Virus record (IMG/VR): IMGVR_UViG_3300037264_003947
Coordinates: 1 to 59,304 of that record
DNA from: a virus
Reading direction: 5' to 3' (one strand)
DNA length: 59,304 bases
The notes below the pieces were generated by a model. The model saw only the letters and a list, made by a program, of their open reading frames with translations. It did not search any database and was not told where the DNA came from. Position 1 is the stretch's first letter. Every line of letters begins with the position of its first letter. Of this stretch, positions 30,154 to 39,223 are shown piece after piece. The position numbers and the translations under genes were made by a program.

Positions 30154-31395
30154 GTGAGTGATGTTGGCGGACCTTTCAGTAGTTTAGTAACAGATAAACA
30201 CCCCTCTTATAAAAAGGCATTAAGAAACTTTAAAAAAAATGCCCTTATTAAGATGTATTTTGCTAATGAGAAATCCACCAAAAATAAAGATGAACTGGTA
30301 AGAGAAGACGGATCATATAAATTAAACCCTTTCTTAAAAGATGCTTTCAATTGGTTAGAAGCTGGAGCTAAAGAAGGGTTTTCTCCAGATAAATTTCATA
30401 ACTTAATTTACAATGCCTTTCATGCTCGTAGGGAAGATTTAGTTAAAGATGCATATAAAGATTGGCCTAATTTTGATTTTACTAAAGCTGAAAAAGTAAT
30501 TAAAGATTTTTTTCCAGCTTCCCTAGGCAATGATGTCACTTATCGTTATAGAGTTGAGAAATTTAAAGAACTTATTCTTTCTTTATTGCCAAATAATATA
30601 AAACAAAGCAAAGAAGAATTAGATAAAATAAAATCCACTGCTTCTAAACTAGCAACCAAGAAACTCAAAATTACTGAAGCTTCAAACGATAATAGTCTTT
30701 CACAAGAATTTTCAACTTTTTTCAAAAACTTAAGAAAAAAATACGATTCTTTAAATGTAATAAGAAATCGTATAAAATCCTTTATAAAAAATTGGGATAA
30801 TTTAGATATAGATAAAGCTAGAGTCATAGTACAAGAATATTATCAATTTCTAATAAAAAGATCTTCTCCTGCCCGAGAAGAAGCCTTGAAGACAGAGATG
30901 GAATTAGTTTTAGAAGTTTTTCCCTTGGGTATAAAAGAAACTCAAAGAAACATTAACCAGCTAAAAAATAATGCCTCTAAACTAGCAACCAAGAAACTCA
31001 AAATTACAGAAGCTTTACAAACAGTTAAGTTTCGTTATATGAGCGCTAGACACGACCCAGTCCCAGAAGTTAAAGTTCTAGACACAGAATATCCAGGTGC
31101 CGAAGGACAGAAAACCTACGGACAGAGACAGGACATTCTTGGTTGGAACCTTAATTACTTTGAAAACAAAAAAGAAGCTAAAAAAACTATAGATGAAATA
31201 GATGATTTTGCCAAAATTCTAGGTGCTGACAAGAAACAGAAATACGAAAGAATAAAAATGCTCTTCCCAGAGCAAGCTTCTTACTTAAGAAGATATATTA
31301 AGGACAATTGTAAGGGTGTTAAAATAAAGGAAGAAGGTCTATGGAGACCAGCTGACTGGGACGAGATAAAACACCTAAATACCCAATCCTTCTAA
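30154..31395 (+). CDS. Modular protein with duplicated KKLKITEA module
   Basis: The start is GTG at 30154, directly after the previous stop. The 413-residue protein contains two copies of a module of roughly 90 residues, each ending ASKLATKKLKITEA (near residues 175 and 285). A third copy of the module, ending VKLPSKKLKLES, is in the 56387-57001 protein. The last part (KFRYMSARHDPVPEVKVLD...) is a separate domain. The KITEA end resembles the leader of the 3634-4110 protein, so cleavage by the prohead protease between modules is conceivable. Confidence 0.6.
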   Translation: MSDVGGPFSSLVTDKHPSYKKALRNFKKNALIKMYFANEKSTKNKDELVREDGSYKLNPFLKDAFNWLEAGAKEGFSPDKFHNLIYNAFHARREDLVKDAYKDWPNFDFTKAEKVIKDFFPASLGNDVTYRYRVEKFKELILSLLPNNIKQSKEELDKIKSTASKLATKKLKITEASNDNSLSQEFSTFFKNLRKKYDSLNVIRNRIKSFIKNWDNLDIDKARVIVQEYYQFLIKRSSPAREEALKTEMELVLEVFPLGIKETQRNINQLKNNASKLATKKLKITEALQTVKFRYMSARHDPVPEVKVLDTEYPGAEGQKTYGQRQDILGWNLNYFENKKEAKKTIDEIDDFAKILGADKKQKYERIKMLFPEQASYLRRYIKDNCKGVKIKEEGLWRPADWDEIKHLNTQSF

Positions 31396-31413
31396 CCAAA
31401 AGCGGAAACCATA

Positions 31414-31423
31414 GTAAAGATAA
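31414..31423 (+). promoter_or_regulatory. Candidate motif GTAAAGATAA
   Basis: This copy lies in the 48-base gap before the tail fibre gene, 20 bases upstream of its ATG and followed by a separate SD (TTGAGG). Confidence 0.45.
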
Positions 31424-31443
31424 TCTCAAATTGAGGTATTATT

Positions 31444-34125
31444 ATGTTTAGAGTATGGTCCGCTGGCGATGACTTAAAAAATGAAACCTTTTCCTCTGCT
31501 GATACAGCTAGACCTGGATATTATCTAGGTATTGAAGGATTAGAAGTAAGAGATAATGTCAGTAAGGTAGATCTAGGCAGACCCTTAAGAAATATTTGGG
31601 AAAATACACAACACTTAAGCGATTTTGATGATAGAATGTTCTATCATGTCAAGGGTGATAGTTCTGGCGTATTTAATAGATCGTTAGTCAATGGATTTTC
31701 TATCGGTGATACTGATATAGTAACCGTAACGGTAAATCCTGGAACTGGTGATACTATTAGGTTCTATGCTCGTCTAGGACCTGGAATTGCTTATCATAAT
31801 AAACATGTAGTTGTCAATAGACCTCAAACTCAAATAGCAGAAAGACAAATATCTAAAATACTTAAGCTTGATGACTGGAAAGATGAAGGAGTATCAATTA
31901 GATACTTCTTTAATACTGACATGTTTCAAGCGAAAATAACAAAGAGAAATACCAACGCCGTTCCAATAAGTTATTACTTTGTAGATCCTGCCTTCTATGG
32001 TGACAGCACAAAGTGGGGCGATAGTAGAGTTGGTTATTCTTCTTCATTAAAACTATTCGAAGCAATATACAATACCGCAATTTTCACTTCTAGCTGTAGG
32101 ACTTCATTAGGCGATAGCATCGACTTAATACAATGCGAACCAGTAGTAAACTTTAAGAAATCACAAATAGTTTTTGCTGGTGACACAATTTTCTGGGTAG
32201 TTAAGGCAAATGGAAGCGTGGTAGGAACAACTACTTTCCCCGCTACTACAGACCTTTGCCTATGGGCCACAAAAGTAAATATTACGGCACAAGCAGGAAC
32301 TACAGTAAATAAGGGTGACTCTAGAAAATTCATTCCTTTATACCACGATTTCGGTCAGCACCTATTCCTAAATGTTCCTAAAGAATGGGCAGATACAAAT
32401 ACTTTAAGTATGACTAGACCTTGGAGTGATACAAGAAATCACCCCTATACTTTTGTAACTAATAGAAATAGTTTCATTGTATTCTTAAGACAAACTGCTG
32501 GAGTTGGAACTAGTCCAATACTAGGATGGACAGAAGACAATGCCGTAGGAGTCACTCCAGCTAGATCTGGAGTTTTCTATGGAAACAAAGATTTAATCAT
32601 AAGTAGATGGACTAACGCAGGAGATACTCTAGGTAGAGCTTGGGCTTCTGTAATGAGTATGTCTGGTGACTCTTGGACTTTCTATGGCGATAAAGGCTTA
32701 AGAAATGGTAGTTTTTTTCCAATGGCTTCTTCAGGGCAAAATCTTGGAAGACCTTCAAATACTTGGAGAGTTTGGGGAGACTCTGGAATATTTACTAGAA
32801 GTTTAAGTATAGGCGATACTGTTTTTGTAAATACTGTTAAATCTAATAAATTAATAGGTGATACTGTTTTTGTAAATACTGTTAAAGCATTAAAGTTTGT
32901 AGGTGATACTGTTTTTGTAAATACTGTTAAAGCATTAAAGTTTGTAGGTGATACTGTTTTTGTAAATACTGTTAAAGCATTAAAGTTTGTAGGTGATACT
33001 GTTTTTGTAAATACTGTTAAATCTAATAAATTAATAGGTGATACTGTTTTTGTAAATACTGTTAAATCTAATAAATTAATAGGTGATACTGCTTTTGTAA
33101 ATACTGTTGCTGTTAAAAAACATTTAGCAGCAGACACTATCTTTAATTATGGAGGAGTTTATAGTACTTTTGCTGGACATAAATTAATAGGTGACACTGC
33201 TTTTGTAAATACTGTTAAAGCAAAGAAACTTATAAGCGATAGCATATTTACTGGAACATTAAAGACCGCCGGTTCTACAAATATAGGTACCACTTTAAAT
33301 GTAACAGGTCATACTATTTTAAATACTTTGGGGACAACAGGTGCTGCCACTGTTGGAACTACTTTAGGAGTAACAGGAGCTACTATACTTAGCTCTACTT
33401 TAGCTGTAAATGGTGATGAACTCACTAGTACATCAGCTTCATTTAATTTATTGAATTCTCCTACTACTATAACTATTGGATCTACCACTGGAACTACAAC
33501 TATAAGATCTAAAAGAACAGTTGTTGGAACTACTGATGGTGACTCCTTTATAGTAAGAGGTGGAATAGTAAGACTTGGTAGCGGTGACTCTAACGGAATA
33601 TTCATGTTAAGCAGAAGAATATCTGCTGGTGATACTGGAAAGAGAATAACTACTGCTGGTGGTGATACAGGCATTCTATTTAGAGGTTCTATAAACGCTT
33701 ATAAAGTTTATAACGCAGTATGGAATGACTACGCAGAAGCTTTCACCTTTGATCCAAAAGAAAAACATCTAGTAGCTGGATATGTTTATGCACAAGGTCC
33801 AGATGGAGCAGTAAGGGCTAGAAGAAGAGCAGATAAAGCAACACTAGGAGTTTTCTCTGATACTTACGCAATGCTACTTGGTTCTAGAGGTTGTATATCA
33901 GAAGATAAGAATGGAACTAAAATACCTATAGCTCTAGCTGGTAAGGTTCAAATTTATGTTAGAGGAAAATTAGGTATAGGCGATTTGTTAGTTACTGATA
34001 AAAATGGATTTGGTGTAAAGGCCAACTTCTTTGAGCGAATATTTAAATCAGATAGAATACTTGGTAAAGTTCTAGAAAATCATAATGGGAATAATCCTTC
34101 TAGAATATGGATGTTAGTGAGGTAA
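31444..34125 (+). CDS. Tail fibre protein
   Basis: The 893-residue protein is beta-rich throughout. About residues 455-600 hold a run of 15-residue repeats around GDTVFVNTVK, followed by fibre-like stretches (NIGTTLNVTGHTILNTLGTT) and a C-terminal domain with NAVWNDYAEAF, the WNDYAE element found in many phage fibre ends related to Peptidase_G2-type autoproteolytic domains. It contains 23 Gly-Asp-Ser/Thr triplets. It heads the host-recognition cluster. The receptor is unknown. Confidence 0.8.
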   Translation: MFRVWSAGDDLKNETFSSADTARPGYYLGIEGLEVRDNVSKVDLGRPLRNIWENTQHLSDFDDRMFYHVKGDSSGVFNRSLVNGFSIGDTDIVTVTVNPGTGDTIRFYARLGPGIAYHNKHVVVNRPQTQIAERQISKILKLDDWKDEGVSIRYFFNTDMFQAKITKRNTNAVPISYYFVDPAFYGDSTKWGDSRVGYSSSLKLFEAIYNTAIFTSSCRTSLGDSIDLIQCEPVVNFKKSQIVFAGDTIFWVVKANGSVVGTTTFPATTDLCLWATKVNITAQAGTTVNKGDSRKFIPLYHDFGQHLFLNVPKEWADTNTLSMTRPWSDTRNHPYTFVTNRNSFIVFLRQTAGVGTSPILGWTEDNAVGVTPARSGVFYGNKDLIISRWTNAGDTLGRAWASVMSMSGDSWTFYGDKGLRNGSFFPMASSGQNLGRPSNTWRVWGDSGIFTRSLSIGDTVFVNTVKSNKLIGDTVFVNTVKALKFVGDTVFVNTVKALKFVGDTVFVNTVKALKFVGDTVFVNTVKSNKLIGDTVFVNTVKSNKLIGDTAFVNTVAVKKHLAADTIFNYGGVYSTFAGHKLIGDTAFVNTVKAKKLISDSIFTGTLKTAGSTNIGTTLNVTGHTILNTLGTTGAATVGTTLGVTGATILSSTLAVNGDELTSTSASFNLLNSPTTITIGSTTGTTTIRSKRTVVGTTDGDSFIVRGGIVRLGSGDSNGIFMLSRRISAGDTGKRITTAGGDTGILFRGSINAYKVYNAVWNDYAEAFTFDPKEKHLVAGYVYAQGPDGAVRARRRADKATLGVFSDTYAMLLGSRGCISEDKNGTKIPIALAGKVQIYVRGKLGIGDLLVTDKNGFGVKANFFERIFKSDRILGKVLENHNGNNPSRIWMLVR
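32812..33115 (+). repeat. 45-base tandem repeats in the tail fibre gene
   Basis: Seven consecutive 45-base units encode GDTVFVNTVK followed by either SNKLI or ALKFV, in the order SNKLI, ALKFV, ALKFV, ALKFV, SNKLI, SNKLI, then a degenerate unit; one more copy lies at 33190. Near-identical DNA makes copy number changes by recombination likely. Confidence 0.9.
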
Positions 34126-34128
34126 GCA

Positions 34129-34773
34129 ATGGCTAAAGAAAATAGAATTTATTTAAATAGTTATAGAAAACCCTTTTATTTCGACAAAACTGGTGAAACA
34201 AAAAAATTGCCTAGTTGGGAAATACTGGAAGAATTTTTACAGAATATTGTTTTTAAAAAAGAAAGTTCTGGAGACACTGATTTTCTAACAATAAATCATT
34301 TTCTCATTGATTTTATTCCAACTAGTATGCTTACTTGGGGAATGAAATATGTTTCTTCTAGCCCAAAACAATATAAAATAAATTTTGCTTTTTCTATGTA
34401 TAATCTAGATCAAGCAAGTTTAGCAAAAAGTTGGTTTGATTCCTTTAAGCCTTACTTAAAAGATAGAGCTTCATATTTAATTTCTGCTACTGATTTTACT
34501 ACAACTATAAATAATTATCTAGAAAGAAAAAAAGTGACTGGTGATATGGCTATAGCAGATTTTGAAGATATTATTTATGTAGATAATGATGATTCTAAAA
34601 CTTTATATGATAATGTAAAAGTTTTAATGGGAAAGTTTGATGAAATAATAATCATTTCAAACATTAAAACACTTGACTTAAACTTACTATATTCTAGTTC
34701 GGAAGATGATATAATCTCTTTCCCTACCAAGAAATTAAAACTCATAAATAAGTATGATTTGAAAATAATATAA
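34129..34773 (+). CDS. Unknown 214-residue tail-cluster protein
   Basis: The protein (MAKENRIYLNSYRKPFYFDK...) mixes helices and strands and ends FPTKKLKLINKYDLKII, with a KKLKL element like that of the repeated module elsewhere. It lies three bases after the tail fibre and ten before the first octapeptide-repeat protein. A chaperone or fibre-associated role is possible from position; no family is recognised. Confidence 0.55.
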   Translation: MAKENRIYLNSYRKPFYFDKTGETKKLPSWEILEEFLQNIVFKKESSGDTDFLTINHFLIDFIPTSMLTWGMKYVSSSPKQYKINFAFSMYNLDQASLAKSWFDSFKPYLKDRASYLISATDFTTTINNYLERKKVTGDMAIADFEDIIYVDNDDSKTLYDNVKVLMGKFDEIIIISNIKTLDLNLLYSSSEDDIISFPTKKLKLINKYDLKII

Positions 34774-34782
34774 GGCAAAATT

Positions 34783-35151
34783 ATGGCATATACTTGGATA
34801 GGCTCAGTAGTTCGTGGTGCTAAAATAACAAATGAACTCGTATCAGAAATGAGAGTGCATGGGGATACTATTGCCACATGGAACTTAGCAAGAAATCCAT
34901 CTCCTGCTGCTTGTACCTCATATAATAAATGGGTATATCCATTAGCTTCTGGAGCAGATTCATATATAGCTACATTCAGCCAAATATTTGATGAGCTTCA
35001 ATATAACTTAAATCATTGGAGAGTAAATAACTGGTGCAGAGGATATGCTGTAACAGCTCATGTAACTCAACATAGTAGTAAGCAACTATCTTATAACGCT
35101 ACACAATATTCTCCAGCTTGCAGTCAATGTGTAGCACAAGGATCAGGTTAA
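34783..35151 (+). CDS. Octapeptide-repeat protein A, candidate radical SAM substrate
   Basis: The 122-residue protein has a non-repetitive N-terminal part (MAYTWIGSVVRGAKITNELV..., about residues 1-80) ending in a helix FDELQYNLNHW. Then come four eight-residue repeats: AVTAHVTQ, HSSKQLSY, NATQYSPA, CSQCVAQG. The first part looks like a virion-attachment or leader region, the second like a modifiable core. The same two-part plan is found in the next gene. Both lie immediately upstream of two radical SAM genes. Substrate status is inference. Confidence 0.6.
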   Translation: MAYTWIGSVVRGAKITNELVSEMRVHGDTIATWNLARNPSPAACTSYNKWVYPLASGADSYIATFSQIFDELQYNLNHWRVNNWCRGYAVTAHVTQHSSKQLSYNATQYSPACSQCVAQGSG

Positions 35152-35152
35152 T

Positions 35153-35788
35153 ATGGCCAAATTTACTTCAAGTCAGGGAAATTTTGCTTGGACCACAAGT
35201 GGTGCTCCTCCAACTGGAGTTGATAGATCTAGAACAGAATTTAGTGCCTATATAACTGAAGTCAAGGCCAATTTTGACTGGTTACAAGATAATTTAGAAA
35301 GTTGTTGGGCTGAAAAAGTTACTAGATGTGCTACTAGATATGATACTGTATTAACTACTGCTTATGGAGAAAGACATACAACTGCTAATGATACACAATA
35401 TGATGTTCAGCATACTACCAAGTATAGTTCTAATAATAGCACTTATTGCAGTCTTCAAAATGCTTCAATAAACTGGTCAATAAATAGCACAAATCACTCT
35501 GCAATTAATGGAACTGATCGAAATGTAGATAATGTCGTTGTAGATTCTTCAGTCTATTTGACCAACAATGCTCCGCAAAATGGTTCCGTCTACTCCCCTT
35601 ATAATGCCTCACGTTGTACATCTTATAATTCCACAATTCATTCTTCTGTAAGATCTACGCAATACGGTAGCAATTGTTCTACTGTACAAACATCAGATCA
35701 TACTGGAAGAAATGGCTCTAACTATACAGGAAATAATGCCACAAATCACAATAGTGTAAATGCTAATTTAGATTGTCAAGTCGGTTAA
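35153..35788 (+). CDS. Octapeptide-repeat protein B, candidate radical SAM substrate
   Basis: The 211-residue protein has a leader-like region (residues 1-54) ending WLQDNLESCWAE, then nearly nineteen eight-residue repeats to the C-terminus (residues 55-211, with one half-repeat at 175-178). The consensus is N-[ASG]-[ST]-x-[YHCR]-[ST]-x-x. Examples are NSTYCSLQ, NASINWSI, NGSVYSPY, NASRCTSY and NSTIHSSV. Cys, Tyr and His recur at position 5, and N-x-S/T at positions 1-3. The regular register would suit a beta-solenoid or a row of enzyme-made cross-links. No known family is recognised. Confidence 0.65.
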   Translation: MAKFTSSQGNFAWTTSGAPPTGVDRSRTEFSAYITEVKANFDWLQDNLESCWAEKVTRCATRYDTVLTTAYGERHTTANDTQYDVQHTTKYSSNNSTYCSLQNASINWSINSTNHSAINGTDRNVDNVVVDSSVYLTNNAPQNGSVYSPYNASRCTSYNSTIHSSVRSTQYGSNCSTVQTSDHTGRNGSNYTGNNATNHNSVNANLDCQVG

Positions 35789-35798
35789 AAGGAATGTT

Positions 35799-37154
35799 AT
35801 GCATCAATTTATCTCAACAGAAGTGCCGCAAGCGTCGGTTTGTAATTTAGATTGCGTTTATTGTTATATACCCAAAAATAAACAACTAACAAAAATACAT
35901 AAAAAATGGGCAGAAAAAATTAGAGATGGCACTCACAATGAAGTAATGTCAGAATATTTTAATGGCAACTTACAGGCAATTAGTTTCTGGGGTGGCGAAC
36001 CAACCCTAGGCATGAACGATTTACAAAGAATAGATGACTTACTTGATTTCAACAAAAATTTAACTAACCTTTCTACTTCTACAAATTTTGCTAGAATAGA
36101 AAATTTAGAATTTTTAATAAAAAAATTAGATGATTACCAAAAAAGAACTGGGAGAAATCTTCATTTGGGTATACAGGTTTCTTTAGATGGAACCAAAGAA
36201 AACACTGAAAAAAATAGGGGAAAAGGAACTTACGATAAAGTAGTAAGTAATTTGCTAAGACTAAAAGAATTCTCTAAAGAGATAAATTTTTTGAAAGTTA
36301 GAATTCACATAAAGGCTACCAATACAGCAGAAGATTACGAAGGGTTTGCCAAAAATCCTCAAACTTTAAAAGATTTCCTAGATTCATTTAACTATATAAA
36401 TAACCTAATTTTATCCACACCTTTTCCAGAAAACTGGGATGTGTCTTTAAAAACTCTACCTACTTTATCGTTGCCAGGAGATTATACTAAAGAAGATGGA
36501 GAAAATTTTTATAAGTATCATGTAGAGCTTAAAAAATTATTAGATACTGACTATAAGAATTATGTCCAAGAAGATGACTATATATTTAGATTCAGAACAC
36601 TGTGGGCAACTCAATATGAATTGAATAGAAATAATTTCATATTTCAATGCTCGGCAGGAAATTGCCAATTACCCATAGATCCAGAAGCAATGGTTCATAT
36701 GTGTCATGGAAGTTTCTGGTTCAACCAAGAAAATTATTTAGAAGAAACAGAAAATTCGGCAGCTGGATGGTGTGAGGGTGAAAGAATAGTAGATTTTGAT
36801 GCCGATAAATTCTGGAATGTAACTAAATCCACTATGGTAGAATATAGAGATAAGTATAATTTTGCTAGATCCAAATATACACTACGATGTTTTAATGACA
36901 TGATAGATCATTATTTAGCAATTACTTACTCAACCATTTTAATGCTAGCCAAAGCGGGACAGATTAGTGAAATTTACAAAGATGATGATTGGGCTAAAAT
37001 GTTTGCTTATTTTTTGGTATTAAAATCTGGTTGCTGGATGAATGGTTTATTAACAACTGGATCAATTTTTGTAATGCCTTTAAGCATATATAGAATATAT
37101 GGAAATGGGACTTTTGAATTTATAGTTAGAGATTTTGCAAGTAAAATACTATGA
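35799..37154 (+). CDS. Radical SAM enzyme 1
   Basis: The 451-residue enzyme has the cluster motif CNLDCVYC (about residues 16-23), FWGGEPTLG as the SAM-binding GGE element, and GIQVSLDG on a later strand, a classic TIM-barrel radical SAM core. A C-terminal region with CSAGNC and MCHG may bind an auxiliary iron-sulfur cluster. Such enzymes generate a 5'-deoxyadenosyl radical to modify peptides or proteins. Its start lies ten bases after the octapeptide-repeat gene and its end overlaps the next small gene, so substrate, maturases and helper are one unit. Confidence 0.85.
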   Translation: MHQFISTEVPQASVCNLDCVYCYIPKNKQLTKIHKKWAEKIRDGTHNEVMSEYFNGNLQAISFWGGEPTLGMNDLQRIDDLLDFNKNLTNLSTSTNFARIENLEFLIKKLDDYQKRTGRNLHLGIQVSLDGTKENTEKNRGKGTYDKVVSNLLRLKEFSKEINFLKVRIHIKATNTAEDYEGFAKNPQTLKDFLDSFNYINNLILSTPFPENWDVSLKTLPTLSLPGDYTKEDGENFYKYHVELKKLLDTDYKNYVQEDDYIFRFRTLWATQYELNRNNFIFQCSAGNCQLPIDPEAMVHMCHGSFWFNQENYLEETENSAAGWCEGERIVDFDADKFWNVTKSTMVEYRDKYNFARSKYTLRCFNDMIDHYLAITYSTILMLAKAGQISEIYKDDDWAKMFAYFLVLKSGCWMNGLLTTGSIFVMPLSIYRIYGNGTFEFIVRDFASKIL

Positions 37155-37357
37155 ACATAAAAGAAAAATTAATTGAAGACTGTAAAAATCTTATTATATT
37201 AAATAAACATCTAATGAATTTAATAGAGAATGAGTTAAGATTTAAGCCAGAGGTCGTTGATGCTCTTATAGAATTTTCAGATATTAGCAAAGAAGAAATG
37301 CCAAAACATACACTTCATAGCTTCTGGAAAGAAAGAATTACAAAACAAAAGATATGA
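37151..37357 (+). CDS. Small helical protein between the radical SAM genes
   Basis: The 68-residue acidic/basic helical product (MNIKEKLIEDCKNLIILNKH...) overlaps both neighbours by four bases. Small proteins in that position in RiPP loci are often recognition elements or precursors, but no RRE-type beta pattern is seen here. Function is unknown. Confidence 0.55.
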   Translation: MNIKEKLIEDCKNLIILNKHLMNLIENELRFKPEVVDALIEFSDISKEEMPKHTLHSFWKERITKQKI

Positions 37358-38685
37358 AAAAAGAATATATAGATCAAAATAGAGAGTTATTTAAAAACTT
37401 TCTAGAGGCAACTTTTTTTAAAAATTGGAGAGAGTCAAGTAGAGATAAAATTGCAATAGAAAATTATCAATCTGTAGAAATGTCTATAGGTTATAAATGC
37501 GATCTTCACTGCAAGTATTGTTATTATAGCAGATATGGTAAAGAACTCTATCAAAACAAACCAGTCAAGGCAAACGACATATTAAAAAATACTGAAAAGT
37601 TAATGAACTTTTTCGTTAAAAATAATATGTGTGTAAAAATAGAACTTTTTTCTGGAGATCCTTTTAATCTTCCTTATGTTTGGGATTATTTTGATATTAT
37701 TCTAAAGTATTCAGAGATGATGCCAATTGAAAAAAGGCCAGGGTATCTTTCTATACCTACAAATCTTTCTTTTTTACGATCAGAAGATGATACAAAATTA
37801 AATAAGATAAAAGATTATATATTAAAATTTGAGAAAATAGATGTTCCGTTTTATTTATCTGGTTCTGTTGATGGTCCTTTCATGGATAAGTTTAATAGAC
37901 CTTCGATAAAACAATTTAATTATGAAAAAAATTTTTATGATAAAGTATTAAAGTATGGGAAAGAGATTCGTTATGGTTATCATCCAATGATATACTCTAA
38001 CAATATAGAAAACTGGATAGAAAACTTTCTCTGGTTTTATTATTTAACAGAAAACCTATATTTACTAGAAGTAAGAAATGCTGAATGGACCGAAGAACAA
38101 TGTGTTCAAATTTATTATTTAATGAAGTTTATAATTCATTTTCTCTATAATGCAAAAGATAAAGATATTAAAAAAATGAACGAAATTTTGCAAGCAAATA
38201 AAGGATACAATATTTTGATGAGTCCTTTTATGAGAACTGGGAGAGGTTTGGGTTGCTCAATGCAAAGTACTTTAAATTTTCAAATGAATGACCTAACTAT
38301 TGTTCCTTGCCATAGAACTTCTTATAATGAATTCGTCGCTGGTAGCATGATCCTAAATGATGATGGATCTTATGATTTTAATCCAAAAAATGTGGAATAT
38401 TATTTAGCAGAACAATCAACTCAAATAAATAGGACTTATCCATGTGTTTCTTGCTCTGTCAATGAAATGTGTAGTGGTGGATGTTTGGGTTCAAATTATG
38501 AATCAACGGGAGATCCTTTCGTTCATCATCCAAATATGTGCAGAATGGAACATTATAAAATAGCGGGAATAATACATGGGTTTGATGAAATTGGTTTATT
38601 GGACGAATTTATGCGTGGCCAGACTGAAAGAAAAAAATCACAAGTTCAATATGTTTTAAAGACTTTTGGAGAAAAAAATGGATAA
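37354..38685 (+). CDS. Radical SAM/SPASM enzyme 2
   Basis: The 443-residue enzyme has CDLHCKYCYY (about residues 47-56), ELFSGDPFNL in place of GGEP, and YLSGSVDGPF. Its C-terminus carries a SPASM-type set of cysteines: CSMQ, VPCHRT, CVSCSVNEMCSGGC and NMC, enough for two auxiliary clusters. SPASM enzymes typically install thioether, carbon-carbon or epimerised residues in peptides. It differs clearly from the first enzyme, so the two may make different modifications. Confidence 0.85.
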   Translation: MKKEYIDQNRELFKNFLEATFFKNWRESSRDKIAIENYQSVEMSIGYKCDLHCKYCYYSRYGKELYQNKPVKANDILKNTEKLMNFFVKNNMCVKIELFSGDPFNLPYVWDYFDIILKYSEMMPIEKRPGYLSIPTNLSFLRSEDDTKLNKIKDYILKFEKIDVPFYLSGSVDGPFMDKFNRPSIKQFNYEKNFYDKVLKYGKEIRYGYHPMIYSNNIENWIENFLWFYYLTENLYLLEVRNAEWTEEQCVQIYYLMKFIIHFLYNAKDKDIKKMNEILQANKGYNILMSPFMRTGRGLGCSMQSTLNFQMNDLTIVPCHRTSYNEFVAGSMILNDDGSYDFNPKNVEYYLAEQSTQINRTYPCVSCSVNEMCSGGCLGSNYESTGDPFVHHPNMCRMEHYKIAGIIHGFDEIGLLDEFMRGQTERKKSQVQYVLKTFGEKNG

Positions 38686-39223
38686 AGATTTCAATTTAGT
38701 AGAAATAGAATTAAGAAAAGATTTTATTATAGTAGAACCTGATTTAGCATTTTTTACAAATGATAATAGTTTTCCAATGTTCTTAAAAGATTTCATGGAA
38801 AAATTATTTAACAACATTAAGGAAGCTATGGCCGATAAGGAAGTTTCCGAATTTAAAGATGTTAAAAATTGTTTGAAAAGATTTTTTCAATCAATTATTG
38901 ATGCCAGTAGTTTTAAATTGTTGGACTATAGAAGCATTTCCTTCTTAACCAATTTTTTACTTTTAATAAACAATTGGTTGTTAATGATAGAACAGGGAAA
39001 TCTTTTGCCATTTTTTGATTTATCTAAAGAAGAAGTTGATAGTCTCAAAAAAACTAGCGAAGATTTAACGGAAATAATTACTTTAAATTTGGATGTAGAA
39101 AATTTACACAATTTAACAAATAGATTAATGAAAAAAGCAGAACAAATTCTAGCATCAGTTCCATCTAACTTCAAAATAAGCGAACATTTTTTCAACGTCT
39201 TAAAGAAAGAAATAACTAAATGA
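38678..39223 (+). CDS. Unknown helical protein of the radical SAM cluster
   Basis: ATG 38678 with TTTGGAG upstream is preferred over a TTG at 38666. The 181-residue product is entirely helical (KDFMEKLFNNIKEAM, SFLTNFLLLINNWLLMIEQ). It overlaps the radical SAM gene by eight bases and the next gene by four. No family is recognised; a partner protein is plausible. Confidence 0.55.
   Translation: MDKDFNLVEIELRKDFIIVEPDLAFFTNDNSFPMFLKDFMEKLFNNIKEAMADKEVSEFKDVKNCLKRFFQSIIDASSFKLLDYRSISFLTNFLLLINNWLLMIEQGNLLPFFDLSKEEVDSLKKTSEDLTEIITLNLDVENLHNLTNRLMKKAEQILASVPSNFKISEHFFNVLKKEITK

Noticed and set aside
32682-33137. Minus-strand open frame with repeated TVFTKTVSP
   Set aside because: It is the antisense reading of the 45-base repeats of the tail fibre gene.
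35799-38685. Class III ribonucleotide reductase activase or QueE-type queuosine enzymes
   Set aside because: Both radical SAM proteins are too long, carry extra C-terminal cysteines, lack a partner reductase or queuosine genes nearby, and sit with repeat proteins.
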